A stretch of DNA of 64,000 bases from REEB76 sp963774895 (GTDB lineage: Bacteria; Pseudomonadota; Gammaproteobacteria; Natronospirales; REEB76). The position numbers and the translations under genes are program-made. The notes under the pieces were generated by a model that ran no database searches, had not been told where the DNA came from, and saw only the letters and a program-made list of their open reading frames with translations. The stretch covers positions 477,975 to 541,974 of the forward strand of contig CAVZGN010000002.1 in NCBI GenBank assembly GCA_963774895.1. The letters run 5' to 3'. Shown in pieces: positions 51,788 through 59,878 of the stretch (positions are counted from its first letter, which is position 1; each line of letters starts with the position of its first letter).

Positions 51788-52471
51788 TTAATGCGTCGCC
51801 ACACCCAGTTTGCGGCGCAGCTGCATGATCGGCCAGCCCCGTTTCCGTGAAATTTTGCTGAGCCGCATATCGGGATTTACGGCCACCGGATGGTCGACAC
51901 TCTCCAGCAATGGCAAATCATTGTGGGAGTCGGAATAATACCAGGTCTCTATGGGGCTGAAATTTTCATGGTAGAGCCATTCGCGTAAGTGCAGTAGCTC
52001 GCCTTCACGAAAACAAGGCGTACCCAGCACGCGGCCTGTGAAACGTGCACCATCATATTCTGGTTCAGTCGCGAGCAAGTGCGATACCTCGAGTTCCGCG
52101 GCGATAGGTTCGGTGATGAAACGGTTGGTGGCGGTGATGATAGCGAGTGTATGGCCCGCCTCACGATGCCGCCCAAGCAGTGCGCGTGCCGCCGTTGTGA
52201 TGCGCGACAAGATATGCTCAGTTGCAAATTGCTGACGCCAAGCCCTCAACTGTTGCACAGGATTATCCGCCAGTGGTTTTAGCACGAAGGCATAAAAGTC
52301 CGATACGTATAACTTGCCTTCGCGGTACTCGGCCGAGAAACGCGCTCGTTGCGTTGCGTGCTGGTCTTTATCAAGCGCGCCTTGCTGCGCAAGAAAGTGA
52401 AACCACAGATCATCGCTGTCACCATCCAACAGAGTATGATTCAGGTCAAATAACGCCAGTCGCACGTCCAA
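51788..52471 (-). CDS. HAD-superfamily IB hydrolase with an altered motif I
   Basis: A 227-residue phosphoserine-phosphatase-like protein. Motif I reads FDLNHTLLDGDSD: the nucleophile D9 is present, but the second Asp of DxD is Asn (N11, codon AAT). Motif II is in IITATN, the Lys motif is not obvious, and motif III is YYSDSHNDLPLL. The start is TTG 52471; GTG 52465 is possible. It directly precedes btuC and may be co-transcribed. Some B12 clusters carry phosphatases, but no corrinoid role is shown. Confidence 0.78.
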   Translation of the reverse strand: MDVRLALFDLNHTLLDGDSDDLWFHFLAQQGALDKDQHATQRARFSAEYREGKLYVSDFYAFVLKPLADNPVQQLRAWRQQFATEHILSRITTAARALLGRHREAGHTLAIITATNRFITEPIAAELEVSHLLATEPEYDGARFTGRVLGTPCFREGELLHLREWLYHENFSPIETWYYSDSHNDLPLLESVDHPVAVNPDMRLSKISRKRGWPIMQLRRKLGVATH

Positions 52472-52571
52472 ATCCGCAAGTGTTGGCAGGGGAGGCAGGT
52501 TAAAGAAATCTACCGGGCGTTACAACTCTATGGGTTTGCCAGCGCCCATATATCTATGGAACACTGGATAC

Positions 52572-53102
52572 ATGAGTGTGCATGCGTCAGGAATCGCGGG
52601 CGGAGTAATTGATGCGCAGGGATTCCGCGCCAATGTCGGCATCATCCTTGCGGACAGTTCCGGCCGGTTGTTCTGGGCGCGTCGCAAGGGCCAGTCTGGC
52701 TGGCAGTTTCCCCAGGGCGGCATACAGGAACATGAGACTCCTGAAGAAGCGCTGGTTCGTGAGCTCGCAGAGGAAATCGGCCTGCGCCCCGAACATGTGC
52801 GGATACTCGGCTGTACCCGCCGCTGGTTGAAGTATCGGTTGCCACGGCGCTACCAGCGCCGCGAGCAGGCACCGCTGTGCGTCGGCCAGAAGCAGCTATG
52901 GTTCATGCTGCGTTTCACCGGCGATGAAAACGCCGTGCGCCTGGATTGCAGTGATACGCCGGAATTCGATAGCTGGCGTTGGGTAGACTACTGGCGGCCA
53001 CTGCAGGAAGTCATATTTTTCAAGCGCCGCGTCTATCGGCGGGCACTTTCGGAACTGGCGCCACTGGTATTCCCTGAAAGAGCGCCTGCACCAGCTGCCT
53101 GA
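52572..53102 (+). CDS. rppH: RNA pyrophosphohydrolase
   Basis: RppH removes pyrophosphate from mRNA 5' ends to start decay. ATG 52572 gives 176 residues, with about 12 residues before the usual beginning (IDAQGFRANVGIIL). No better start lies closer: the usual first codon is GTA here. The Nudix box spans residues 49-71 (GIQEHETPEEALVREL continuing EEIGL). Other family segments are WARRKGQSGWQFPQGG and RRWLKYRLPRRY. An ATG 14 codons upstream is a further candidate. It is divergent from the HAD gene. Confidence 0.93.
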   Translation: MSVHASGIAGGVIDAQGFRANVGIILADSSGRLFWARRKGQSGWQFPQGGIQEHETPEEALVRELAEEIGLRPEHVRILGCTRRWLKYRLPRRYQRREQAPLCVGQKQLWFMLRFTGDENAVRLDCSDTPEFDSWRWVDYWRPLQEVIFFKRRVYRRALSELAPLVFPERAPAPAA

Positions 53103-53105
53103 GAT

Positions 53106-53609
53106 TCAATCCCCGGATTCGGCCGCGAGCTTTTGTAAGGCATCGCCCGTCAGGCGATTTATTTTCCATTCCTGCATGCTCTGGGCGCCCAGGCTTGCAT
53201 AGAAGCGTAGGGCCGGCGCGTTCCAGTCCAGTACCGCCCATTCGAAGCGCCCACAGCCGCGCTGCACCGCCAGATTGGCGAGATACGCAAGCATTTTCCT
53301 GCCAGAACCACGGCCGCGGAATTCGGGTTTTATATACAGGTCTTCGAGGTATAGTCCCGGTCTGCCGACGAAGGTGGAGAAATTGTGGAAGAACAGGGCG
53401 AAACCGATCGCAGTACTGCCAAGCTCCGCGATTATACTTTCTGCCACAGGCTTTTCGCCGAATAACGCCTTGTGCAAGTCGCGTTCCGTGGCAACGACTT
53501 GGTGCGCAAGTTTCTCGTATTCAGCCAGTTCGCGGATCAACTGGAGAATAATCGGGACATCATTGCGTGTGGCTGCACGGATGTGGAATAAATCTGGATC
53601 AGGAGTCAT
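53106..53609 (-). CDS. GNAT-family N-acetyltransferase
   Basis: The 167-residue protein shows IRAATRNDVPIILQLIRELAEYEKL, then YLEDLYIKPEFRGRGSGRKM (acetyl-CoA loop QxxGxG-like RGRGSG) and WAVLDWNAPALRFYASLGA. The EDLYIKPEFRG pattern is close to the diamine/spermidine acetyltransferase group. The substrate is not provable. It converges on rppH with 3 bases between stops. Confidence 0.88.
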   Translation of the reverse strand: MTPDPDLFHIRAATRNDVPIILQLIRELAEYEKLAHQVVATERDLHKALFGEKPVAESIIAELGSTAIGFALFFHNFSTFVGRPGLYLEDLYIKPEFRGRGSGRKMLAYLANLAVQRGCGRFEWAVLDWNAPALRFYASLGAQSMQEWKINRLTGDALQKLAAESGD

Positions 53610-53663
53610 ATCGAGCCTCTACGGCTGATTCTTAAACCGCAAGCGTATCACCTGTCGTTGTGC

Positions 53664-55484
53664 TCAGTTAGAGTAGTCCTCATTCAACGCGTTCAGGAAG
53701 GCGGTCAGGTCAGCGAGATCCGCATCGTCGAGCGCGATGTTCTGCAGGCGCGGGTCGGCATTGCGTAGCTGCCCGGCACGCGCCAGCACACTGGCCTGCT
53801 GATAGAACTGCAACACATCCGTAATCGTATTGAACTGGCCATTATGCAAGAAAGGGCCTTCCTGGCCGAGGTCGCGCAAGGTGCGGGTAGCGAAAACCGC
53901 CACCGAGAGGTCCAGCAACTGGGCATGTGTTGACGAGCAAGCTGTGAATTGGCCGGTGTCGATAGCGCACAGGAATTTCTGCAGACTGGACTGGCGATCC
54001 GGGAAATCCGGATTGGCGAAGATGTTCCAGACGCCGAGATCGGCTTTCTGGGGTTCATTGGCAACCGGTGCGGCGCGGAAGATTTCCTGGGCATCCGGAT
54101 GTTGCGGTGTCACCGGCAGATAGGCATTCGGATTGGCATCACGCTGAGCCAGACTGGGTATTTGCAGGTTCATGAAAGCGCCGTTGCCGTGGACCGCATC
54201 GTATTCCAATTGTGACACGCCGGTGTTGTGGGCCAGGTGGTCGGTGAAATCCGGCGGCGCGTGGCAGGCAGCACAGCTTCCGATGCCGCCTTCCGTCACT
54301 TCCGTGGGCGTGATCACAGCTCCGGCCGTCCGTGTTAGAAAAATCATCAGGCCATGGAGTTCCTGTGGACCGAAAACGAAAGGCTGGTTATGTTGAAATT
54401 TGAGCACGCCGTTGTTCACGAATTGGAAGTTGTTCCCGGTCTGCAGCAGTTGCAGCAGCTGTGCGGCATATTGTTGCGGAGTCTGTCCCGTCCCTGGCGC
54501 ACGCGGTAGGTTGTTGTCTATTAGAAATTGATCATAGGGTGAGCCGTTGAATTGATCGTTGTCATCGCGGCTGAATGCCAGGCTGTTTACGTATGCGGAG
54601 ATGAGTTGTGCTACATCCTCGGCGATCTGTGCATCGCTGGCGGTCGCCACGTTCAGGCAGTATTGTTGGGGCAATTTGTAGGCAGCCGGGATCTGTGGGT
54701 CAGCGCAATCGAAAAGAGTGGAGTATGGCAAGGAGCCGCTGAACTGCTGTGCCAATACACCGATGCCATTGTCATTGCGGATGACGCTGGCCACTTGGTG
54801 AACCGCCTGGTTGTACTCCGCCGGTAACCAGCCGAAGTTGCGGCCGGTCATGGTATCCAGCACCAGTGTCGGCGTGTCTCCGAATTGACAATCCCAGTGC
54901 AGACACTGGGCCGCAGCGCCGAAATTAAATGCATCCACCATGGGCTCAGCCTTGCGCGCGGTAAAATCGCCGTGCACCGTATCTTCAGGACGCGACGGCG
55001 TCGGCGAGCGGCTGGCGAAATCCGTGTACGCACGCATGCCGCCGCCTGGCTCATTGAGCTCCTGTTGCACCAGGTGGCATTGCAGACAATTGATGGCCTG
55101 GCCCGCCATCGGGCCGGGCAGCGGTTGTGTGGGGTCGGTGGTGATCTCGTTTTCCACCACCAGTTCGCCCACGCCTAGGGACGCATTCACATCCCCGCCG
55201 GACTGCACCGCGAAGTAATGGCCGAAGCGGGTGTCTTTGAACAGCCGCTCACCCAGCAGTTGATCCGGTGGATTCAGTTTTTCGCCCGAGCTGCACTGGG
55301 TCGGACTGAGGCATCCGGGACCGGGTGGTGAATCCGGATTACCACCGTTGGTCATGTTGCAGCCGGCGAGCAGCCCGAAACCGGTGATCACCAGGAACGC
55401 TAATACCCAGTGGTGAATTCTGCGGATAATGCCTGTGTTTGGTTCGTTATTCACAAAATTGTTGCTACAGGAATAATCCTGCAT
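53664..55484 (-). CDS. Di-heme CCP/MauG-type lipoprotein of the iron cluster
   Basis: A 606-residue protein with a lipobox (LLAGC, Cys42) and two c-type heme motifs, CLQCH (133-137) and CAACH (404-408). The domain order matches cytochrome c peroxidase/MauG relatives, with a long insert (about 180-360) of Gln/Asn-rich and Cys-containing sequence (C194, C199, C260, C276). The end has LRDLGQEGPFLHNGQF and LTAFLNAL, typical of the family. It starts 5 bases after the beta-barrel gene, the last of four packed genes. A role in oxidising Fe(II) or accepting its electrons is inferred from the FTR1 neighbour. Confidence 0.85.
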   Translation of the reverse strand: MQDYSCSNNFVNNEPNTGIIRRIHHWVLAFLVITGFGLLAGCNMTNGGNPDSPPGPGCLSPTQCSSGEKLNPPDQLLGERLFKDTRFGHYFAVQSGGDVNASLGVGELVVENEITTDPTQPLPGPMAGQAINCLQCHLVQQELNEPGGGMRAYTDFASRSPTPSRPEDTVHGDFTARKAEPMVDAFNFGAAAQCLHWDCQFGDTPTLVLDTMTGRNFGWLPAEYNQAVHQVASVIRNDNGIGVLAQQFSGSLPYSTLFDCADPQIPAAYKLPQQYCLNVATASDAQIAEDVAQLISAYVNSLAFSRDDNDQFNGSPYDQFLIDNNLPRAPGTGQTPQQYAAQLLQLLQTGNNFQFVNNGVLKFQHNQPFVFGPQELHGLMIFLTRTAGAVITPTEVTEGGIGSCAACHAPPDFTDHLAHNTGVSQLEYDAVHGNGAFMNLQIPSLAQRDANPNAYLPVTPQHPDAQEIFRAAPVANEPQKADLGVWNIFANPDFPDRQSSLQKFLCAIDTGQFTACSSTHAQLLDLSVAVFATRTLRDLGQEGPFLHNGQFNTITDVLQFYQQASVLARAGQLRNADPRLQNIALDDADLADLTAFLNALNEDYSN

Positions 55485-55489
55485 CTATC

Positions 55490-56302
55490 TCAGAAGAATT
55501 CATATTCCAGGCGCAGCAGGAATGTCATGTCGGGTGCTGGCGCATTCAATCCGAACACCACGCCCGCGCTGTATTCGAGTTCGTTGCCGGCCCCGAAAGC
55601 ATACTCACCGTAAATCACCGGGCCTAACTGGTAGGCTTTGTTATCCGGGGAAGTATCCGCAGGCCGGTAATAGGCTTCCAAGCCTGGTTCAAACCAGGAC
55701 CGTATTTGGTAACTGATGCTGTAGGAGCTGCGGAAGTCATACTTACTTTCCGCTCCAGTTCCGATTTCCTTTTCCCAGATCAGATTGAGGCGCTGAGTGA
55801 AATGTCCGTTGCGCTTCTCGAGCAGAGGTCCGAATTCCAAGGCGTTGGCCTCGCCGGTGTGGGTCGCGAACTCATAGGAAAACAGCAAGCCCGGATCCGC
55901 CCAGTATTCACCGGCGGGTGCCAGCTGAAAGGTGTTTTCCAGTTCATAAGCCATCAGGTTGCTCGCCTGGCGCGGAAGCTGGACATACTCACCCAGATAC
56001 AGCTCGGTCTTCCACCAATCCGTGAAACTGTGCGCCACCGATACAACCTGCCCGTTCAAGTCATCTAGCACCAGACTACTGTCGCGGTAGGTGGCGGCAC
56101 GTATTTCAATTTCACTCTGTCCCTGGGCCACATAAGGGGAATAAACCACATAGCTATTGATGTATTCACCCACTTCACTGTCCGCGTGCGCTGATGGCGC
56201 CAGCCCCGGCGAAAGCAGTCCGCTTACCAGCACTATCGCCGCGAGTTTTTTCTGGGATTTATCGTTGATTCGCAATTGGCCGGAATGCTTGTTTTTATTC
56301 AT
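55490..56302 (-). CDS. Predicted outer-membrane beta-barrel of the iron cluster
   Basis: A 270-residue protein with a signal peptide (AAIVLVSGLLSPGLAPSAHA). Mature sequence has alternating aromatic strands (VAQGQSEIEIRAATY, TELYLGEYVQL, SWFEPGLEAYY) and ends with an aromatic residue (LRLEYEFF), the usual outer-membrane insertion signal. About 10-12 strands are likely. I do not recognise a named family. It overlaps the FTR1 stop by 8 bases and is followed by the di-heme gene after 5, so it probably works with them at the outer membrane. Confidence 0.78.
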   Translation of the reverse strand: MNKNKHSGQLRINDKSQKKLAAIVLVSGLLSPGLAPSAHADSEVGEYINSYVVYSPYVAQGQSEIEIRAATYRDSSLVLDDLNGQVVSVAHSFTDWWKTELYLGEYVQLPRQASNLMAYELENTFQLAPAGEYWADPGLLFSYEFATHTGEANALEFGPLLEKRNGHFTQRLNLIWEKEIGTGAESKYDFRSSYSISYQIRSWFEPGLEAYYRPADTSPDNKAYQLGPVIYGEYAFGAGNELEYSAGVVFGLNAPAPDMTFLLRLEYEFF

Positions 56303-57149
56303 GTACGGCTTGAACGGATATTTGTCGCCGCGCGATTCCTGCTGCCCGAGCTTTGTGCTTTACGACCTGCATCAGAACAAAAATCGTGACGAGAGTGACG
56401 CCATAGAACAGCAGCTCGATTCCCGAGGGGCGTGCTATATAACCCACCAGGATGTGCAGCAGCTGCCCCAGAATGCTGTTCTGGCTGAGGATGTGGGAGG
56501 TGTTCCACAAGCCAGTCCCCAACGCCGGCAGCAGTCCCGCCTGGTTGAGGAAACCCGCGGCCTGGGCCGCAAGTCCTGCGGTCAGCAGCAGGATCAACCA
56601 GCCAGTGACCGTGAAAAAATAGCGAATGGGAATAAACAGCAGGCTGCGATACAGCAGACTGCCCACCAGTATTCCGGTCACCAAACCGGCAACACCGCCG
56701 ATGCTCATGCCGAATTCCTGCCCGCCGCTGGCGGCGATGGCCCACAGAAACAGCACGACTTCCGAGCCTTCGCGCATCACCGCGGCGAAGCACACGATCA
56801 GCAGCGCCGCCAAGGTTTTGGTGCCTGTCTGCACCGCGGCACCCACGGCCTTGATTTCACCGGCCAGCTTGCGGCCGTGACTGCTCATCCAGATGTTATG
56901 CCAGGCGAGCATCACCACGGCGATCAGCAGGATCATTGCATTCAGCAACGCCTGGCCGGTGCCGGAAAATGCTTCCGCGATCGCGCCGGCGAACACTGCG
57001 ACTACAGCGGCACCGAGTGTGCCCAGCACGATGCCGCCCAGGACCCACCAGCCACGAGCGGCGACCCCACGACTCGCACCCAGCACAATGGCGATCACCA
57101 GGGCGGCTTCCAGCACTTCGCGAAACACGATGATGGCTGTGGCGAGCAT
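56295..57149 (-). CDS. FTR1-family iron permease
   Basis: A 284-residue membrane protein with seven helices and the two REXXE iron-binding motifs of the Ftr1/EfeU family: REVLE (10-14) and REGSE (126-130). Such permeases import ferric iron formed by a coupled oxidase. The cupredoxin gene is 4 bases upstream and the barrel gene overlaps its end. The operon starts from a promoter with a Fur-box-like palindrome, which supports an iron role. Confidence 0.93.
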   Translation of the reverse strand: MLATAIIVFREVLEAALVIAIVLGASRGVAARGWWVLGGIVLGTLGAAVVAVFAGAIAEAFSGTGQALLNAMILLIAVVMLAWHNIWMSSHGRKLAGEIKAVGAAVQTGTKTLAALLIVCFAAVMREGSEVVLFLWAIAASGGQEFGMSIGGVAGLVTGILVGSLLYRSLLFIPIRYFFTVTGWLILLLTAGLAAQAAGFLNQAGLLPALGTGLWNTSHILSQNSILGQLLHILVGYIARPSGIELLFYGVTLVTIFVLMQVVKHKARAAGIARRQISVQAVHE

Positions 57150-57153
57150 GCTG

Positions 57154-57507
57154 TTAATGACCTGGAGGTGATGCGGGCGCGGCTACCACTACCCAGCCCT
57201 GGGCCGCGTGATTGAAATCATTAAAAAAGTTGTAACGGCCAGGAGAGAGTGGACCGATGTAGACCGTTACCGAGCTATGTCCAGGTACCACTACCTCCCG
57301 TGACAGGTCATAGCTTTCAAATTCCGCTGGCAGGCTATCCTGGTTGTGGATCACCAGCTTGACCTTGGTGCCGGGCGGCAGGGAAAGCTCCTGCACCGTG
57401 AATTGCTGGTTCTGGATCAGCAGTTCAGCCGTGGGTATATCCGCAAAGACAGCTTTTGCAGCACCGAGTATCAACACCAAACACAGGCAACGCATGCGCA
57501 GTGACAT
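57154..57507 (-). CDS. Periplasmic cupredoxin-like protein
   Basis: The start MSLRMRCLCLVLILGAAKAV gives a signal peptide and a 95-residue mature domain. Segments FTVQELSLPPGTKVKLVIHN, AEFESYDL and GRYNFFNDFNH match the cupredoxin domain of EfeO and FtrB-type iron-uptake proteins. The Cys of a type-1 copper site is absent, so metal binding must use other residues (His, Glu, Asp). It is the first gene of the four-gene unit, 4 bases before FTR1. Confidence 0.85.
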   Translation of the reverse strand: MSLRMRCLCLVLILGAAKAVFADIPTAELLIQNQQFTVQELSLPPGTKVKLVIHNQDSLPAEFESYDLSREVVVPGHSSVTVYIGPLSPGRYNFFNDFNHAAQGWVVVAAPASPPGH

Positions 57508-57544
57508 ACAATCCCTCAACCTGTAACAACGTGGCGATCCGCAG

Positions 57545-57567
57545 CAAATGCGAATAATTCGCATTTG
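57545..57567. promoter_or_regulatory. Fur-box-like perfect palindrome
   Basis: An exact 23-bp palindrome centred on 57556 (half-site CAAATGCGAAT). Its inner TGCGAAT-A-ATTCGCA has the 7-1-7 layout of Fur operators (TGATAAT-A-ATTATCA), with two changes per half. It lies directly downstream of the -10 box of the iron operon promoter. Confidence 0.65.
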
Positions 57568-57575
57568 TGGCTTAA

Positions 57576-57604
57576 AATATAGCTGCAGATATTGGTATTG
57601 TCAA
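57576..57604 (-). promoter_or_regulatory. Promoter of the iron-uptake operon
   Basis: TTGACA (57599-57604) and TATATT (57576-57581) on the minus strand are separated by 17 bases, a near-consensus sigma-70 promoter. The predicted start near 57569 lies at the edge of the palindromic Fur-box. Confidence 0.75.
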
Positions 57605-57627
57605 TGATTCTCATTTGCGTTTATCAT
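57598..57627 (+). promoter_or_regulatory. Candidate bfd promoter with second Fur-like site
   Basis: TTGTCA (57598-57603) and TATCAT (57622-57627), 18 bases apart, face bfd. Between them AATGATTCTCATT (57603-57615) matches the Fur core AATGATAATCATT at all but two central positions. It also covers the -35 side of the divergent promoter. Confidence 0.55.
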
Positions 57628-57667
57628 TAACTATCAGTCATTGAAACCGTGAAACCGTAACAATCCG

Positions 57668-57889
57668 ATGTTCGTGTGCATATGCAACGCGGTGACAGAA
57701 AGCCAGATTCGCCATGCTGTGGATGAAGGAGTGACGACTGTTGCTGAGCTAAAAACCAGGCTGGGCGTGGCTGCCCGCTGCGGCAGCTGCCTGCAACAGG
57801 CCGGCGAGACACTGCATAAACGTCTATTGGAAATCACTGTGGTCCGCAGAGTCTCTGATTCTCGCACTTCCGAGCCGAGCCCTGAATGA
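57668..57889 (+). CDS. bfd: Bacterioferritin-associated ferredoxin
   Basis: Bfd is a [2Fe-2S] protein that reduces the iron core of bacterioferritin for release. The 73-residue sequence has C4 and C6 (FVCICNAVTE) and C38/C41 (ARCGSC), the BFD pattern. It is divergent from the iron-uptake operon, shares its regulatory region and is followed by bfr after 136 bases. Confidence 0.95.
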   Translation: MFVCICNAVTESQIRHAVDEGVTTVAELKTRLGVAARCGSCLQQAGETLHKRLLEITVVRRVSDSRTSEPSPE

Positions 57890-58025
57890 GGGACAACGAC
57901 ACACGCTCGTGAATATTTATCTAATGGAATCAAATCAGTAAGTTATTACTTATACTGTTAATCAAACGTAGTTCAGTTGGCGCTGTTCACCGGTGTTCTT
58001 ATAACACCCACAGTCGGGGATACCC

Positions 58026-58490
58026 GTGCAAGGCGACATCAAGGTCATCCAGCGCTTGAACCGTGTGCTCAAAAACGAGCTCACCGCCATCAACCAGTAT
58101 TTTTTGCATGCCCGCATGTTCAAGAATTGGGGACTCAAGGACCTCAGCGAGCATGAACACAAAGAATCGCTGGATGAGATGAAACATGCCGATAGCCTTG
58201 TTGAGCGCATCTTGTTTTTGGAAGGGCTGCCGAATCTGCAGGAGCTGGGCAAGCTTTATATCGGGGAGAACGTCAAAGAAATAATCCAATGCGATCTCAG
58301 ACTCGAAATGGAAGCAACCCCGGCTCTGCGCGAAGCCATCGCCTATTGCGAGTCCAAGGCCGATTACATCTCGCGGGAATTATTTGAAGACATTCTGGAA
58401 GGTGAAGAACAGCACATTGATTGGCTGGAGACCCAGTTGGATCTGATCGAACGCGTGGGACTCGAGAACTATACCCAGGGAAAAATCTGA
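58026..58490 (+). CDS. bfr: Bacterioferritin
   Basis: A 154-residue, 24-mer forming iron store. Ferroxidase ligands are complete: E18, E51, H54, E94, E127, H130; the heme-binding Met is M52. The start is GTG with GGGGA upstream. It lies after bfd, so storage and release genes are side by side with iron uptake on the other strand. Confidence 0.96.
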   Translation: MQGDIKVIQRLNRVLKNELTAINQYFLHARMFKNWGLKDLSEHEHKESLDEMKHADSLVERILFLEGLPNLQELGKLYIGENVKEIIQCDLRLEMEATPALREAIAYCESKADYISRELFEDILEGEEQHIDWLETQLDLIERVGLENYTQGKI

Positions 58491-58517
58491 TTATGTGACG
58501 CAATAGCTCATAGTTGT

Positions 58518-58943
58518 TCAGAACGGCTTAACCACAGCCAGGATCACGATACTAATCAGCAGCACAGCGGGGATTTCATTGAACCAGCGGTAGAAGCGCG
58601 CGCTTGCATGGTTCCTCCCGGTGCGGAAGTCTCGCGCCAATTTCCCGCACAAGATATGATAAACAATCAGCAGCATTACCAACATAAGCTTTAGATGCAG
58701 CCACCCTGGCATCGGTAGCGGTAGCCACCAGCCCAACAGCAACCACACGCCGAAGATGATGGTGCCTGTGGCCCCGATGGTCATGATTATGAACAACCGT
58801 TGCTCCATGACCTCGAAGCGCCGCAGGCTGATCTCGTCGCTGGCCTCGGCGTGATAAACGAACAGTCTTGGTAGGTAGAAGAGTCCTGCGAACCATGTGA
58901 CCATGAAAATGATATGCATCGCCAGAACCCAGAACATGGACAT
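58518..58943 (-). CDS. hemJ: HemJ-type protoporphyrinogen oxidase
   Basis: A 141-residue four-helix membrane protein. The N-terminal HIIFMVTWFAGLFYLPRLFVYH, the central WLHLKLMLVMLLIVYH and the C-terminal RWFNEIPAVLLI with VILAVVKPF are typical of HemJ, which oxidises protoporphyrinogen IX in heme synthesis. It is convergent with bfr. Heme supply fits the nearby cytochrome and bacterioferritin genes. Confidence 0.9.
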   Translation of the reverse strand: MSMFWVLAMHIIFMVTWFAGLFYLPRLFVYHAEASDEISLRRFEVMEQRLFIIMTIGATGTIIFGVWLLLGWWLPLPMPGWLHLKLMLVMLLIVYHILCGKLARDFRTGRNHASARFYRWFNEIPAVLLISIVILAVVKPF

Positions 58944-59169
58944 ACCCCGCTGTTTATGCTCGATCTAACTTGGCCGCAGTTAATTCAGCAATTATGCTTT
59001 TGAAGCACTTCTTGAATTATCCGTGATGCTTGTTCTGCCATACCTAGCAGACAATTATCGTCAAATTGTATCAGTCTGAAATGCTCTTCAATGCATAACT
59101 CCGGTAGTCTAAAGTCCGCTCAACGGGTAACATAGCTCACCTCATAACCAAGCCCGGATTCCGATCTAG

Positions 59170-59868
59170 ATGGCCAAAAAACTTGTGGTCAAACATCACC
59201 AGCCGATCAAACTATGGCTGGGCGCAGGTTTCGCAGTGGCAGCCACTATCGCTCTGATTCTGTTGGCGTATTTTTATGGTGAATCGCGCGCCGGTTATGA
59301 CCGGGCGGCGGCGATTAGATTGCAGGACAGCATTGATACGCTGACACAGAAGAATTCACAATTGCAGGAGCAGATTGTTGCGCTGCAGCGTGAACGTGAA
59401 GTGGACCAAGCGGCACGTATGCAGGTGCAACAGAGCCTGGAGGCGCAGCAAACAAAGCTGTTCAGCCTGCAGGAAGAGCTGGCCTTTTATAAGGGCATCG
59501 TTTCACCGGCCACCGGTGAGGAAGGGCTGCGTGTACAAAGCCTCAAGTTCACCAGCGGCGGGGCACCGCGCCTATTTCACTATCATCTGGTATTAATCCA
59601 GATGCGCACCAAGGAATCCAAGGTTACGGGCAGCGTCGAGATGAAGATATTCGGTGCCGCGCAGGGCAAGCCGGTGATTCTGGATGCGCGCAGCATCGCA
59701 CCTAAGAATGGCCCAACGCTCAATTTCGCTTTCCAGTATTTCGAAAACCTGGAAGGCGATGCGATTTTCCCCGACGGGTTCATTCCCGGCCGGGTGGAAA
59801 TCACGATTACGGAAAGCGGGCATGCATCCGTTCAACAGAACTTTACCTGGCAAAGCATCATTAGTTAG
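59170..59868 (+). CDS. Membrane-anchored coiled-coil protein (DUF6776-like)
   Basis: The 232-residue protein has a basic N-terminus, one membrane helix (about 17-38), a coiled coil (about 48-105, DTLTQKNSQLQEQIVALQRE) and a beta-rich periplasmic C-terminal domain (FHYHLVLIQMRTKE and onwards). It is usually found next to bactofilin genes in gammaproteobacteria. Its start has no strong ribosome binding site. It runs into the bactofilin gene after 10 bases, so a joint structural role at the envelope is likely. Confidence 0.8.
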   Translation: MAKKLVVKHHQPIKLWLGAGFAVAATIALILLAYFYGESRAGYDRAAAIRLQDSIDTLTQKNSQLQEQIVALQREREVDQAARMQVQQSLEAQQTKLFSLQEELAFYKGIVSPATGEEGLRVQSLKFTSGGAPRLFHYHLVLIQMRTKESKVTGSVEMKIFGAAQGKPVILDARSIAPKNGPTLNFAFQYFENLEGDAIFPDGFIPGRVEITITESGHASVQQNFTWQSIIS

Positions 59869-59878
59869 GAGGTAGGCA

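Noticed and set aside
56157..57215. Plus-strand open frame of 352 residues opposite FTR1 and the barrel gene
   Set aside because: Antisense to two well-supported genes; His/Gln/Asp-rich translation typical of a GC-rich shadow frame.
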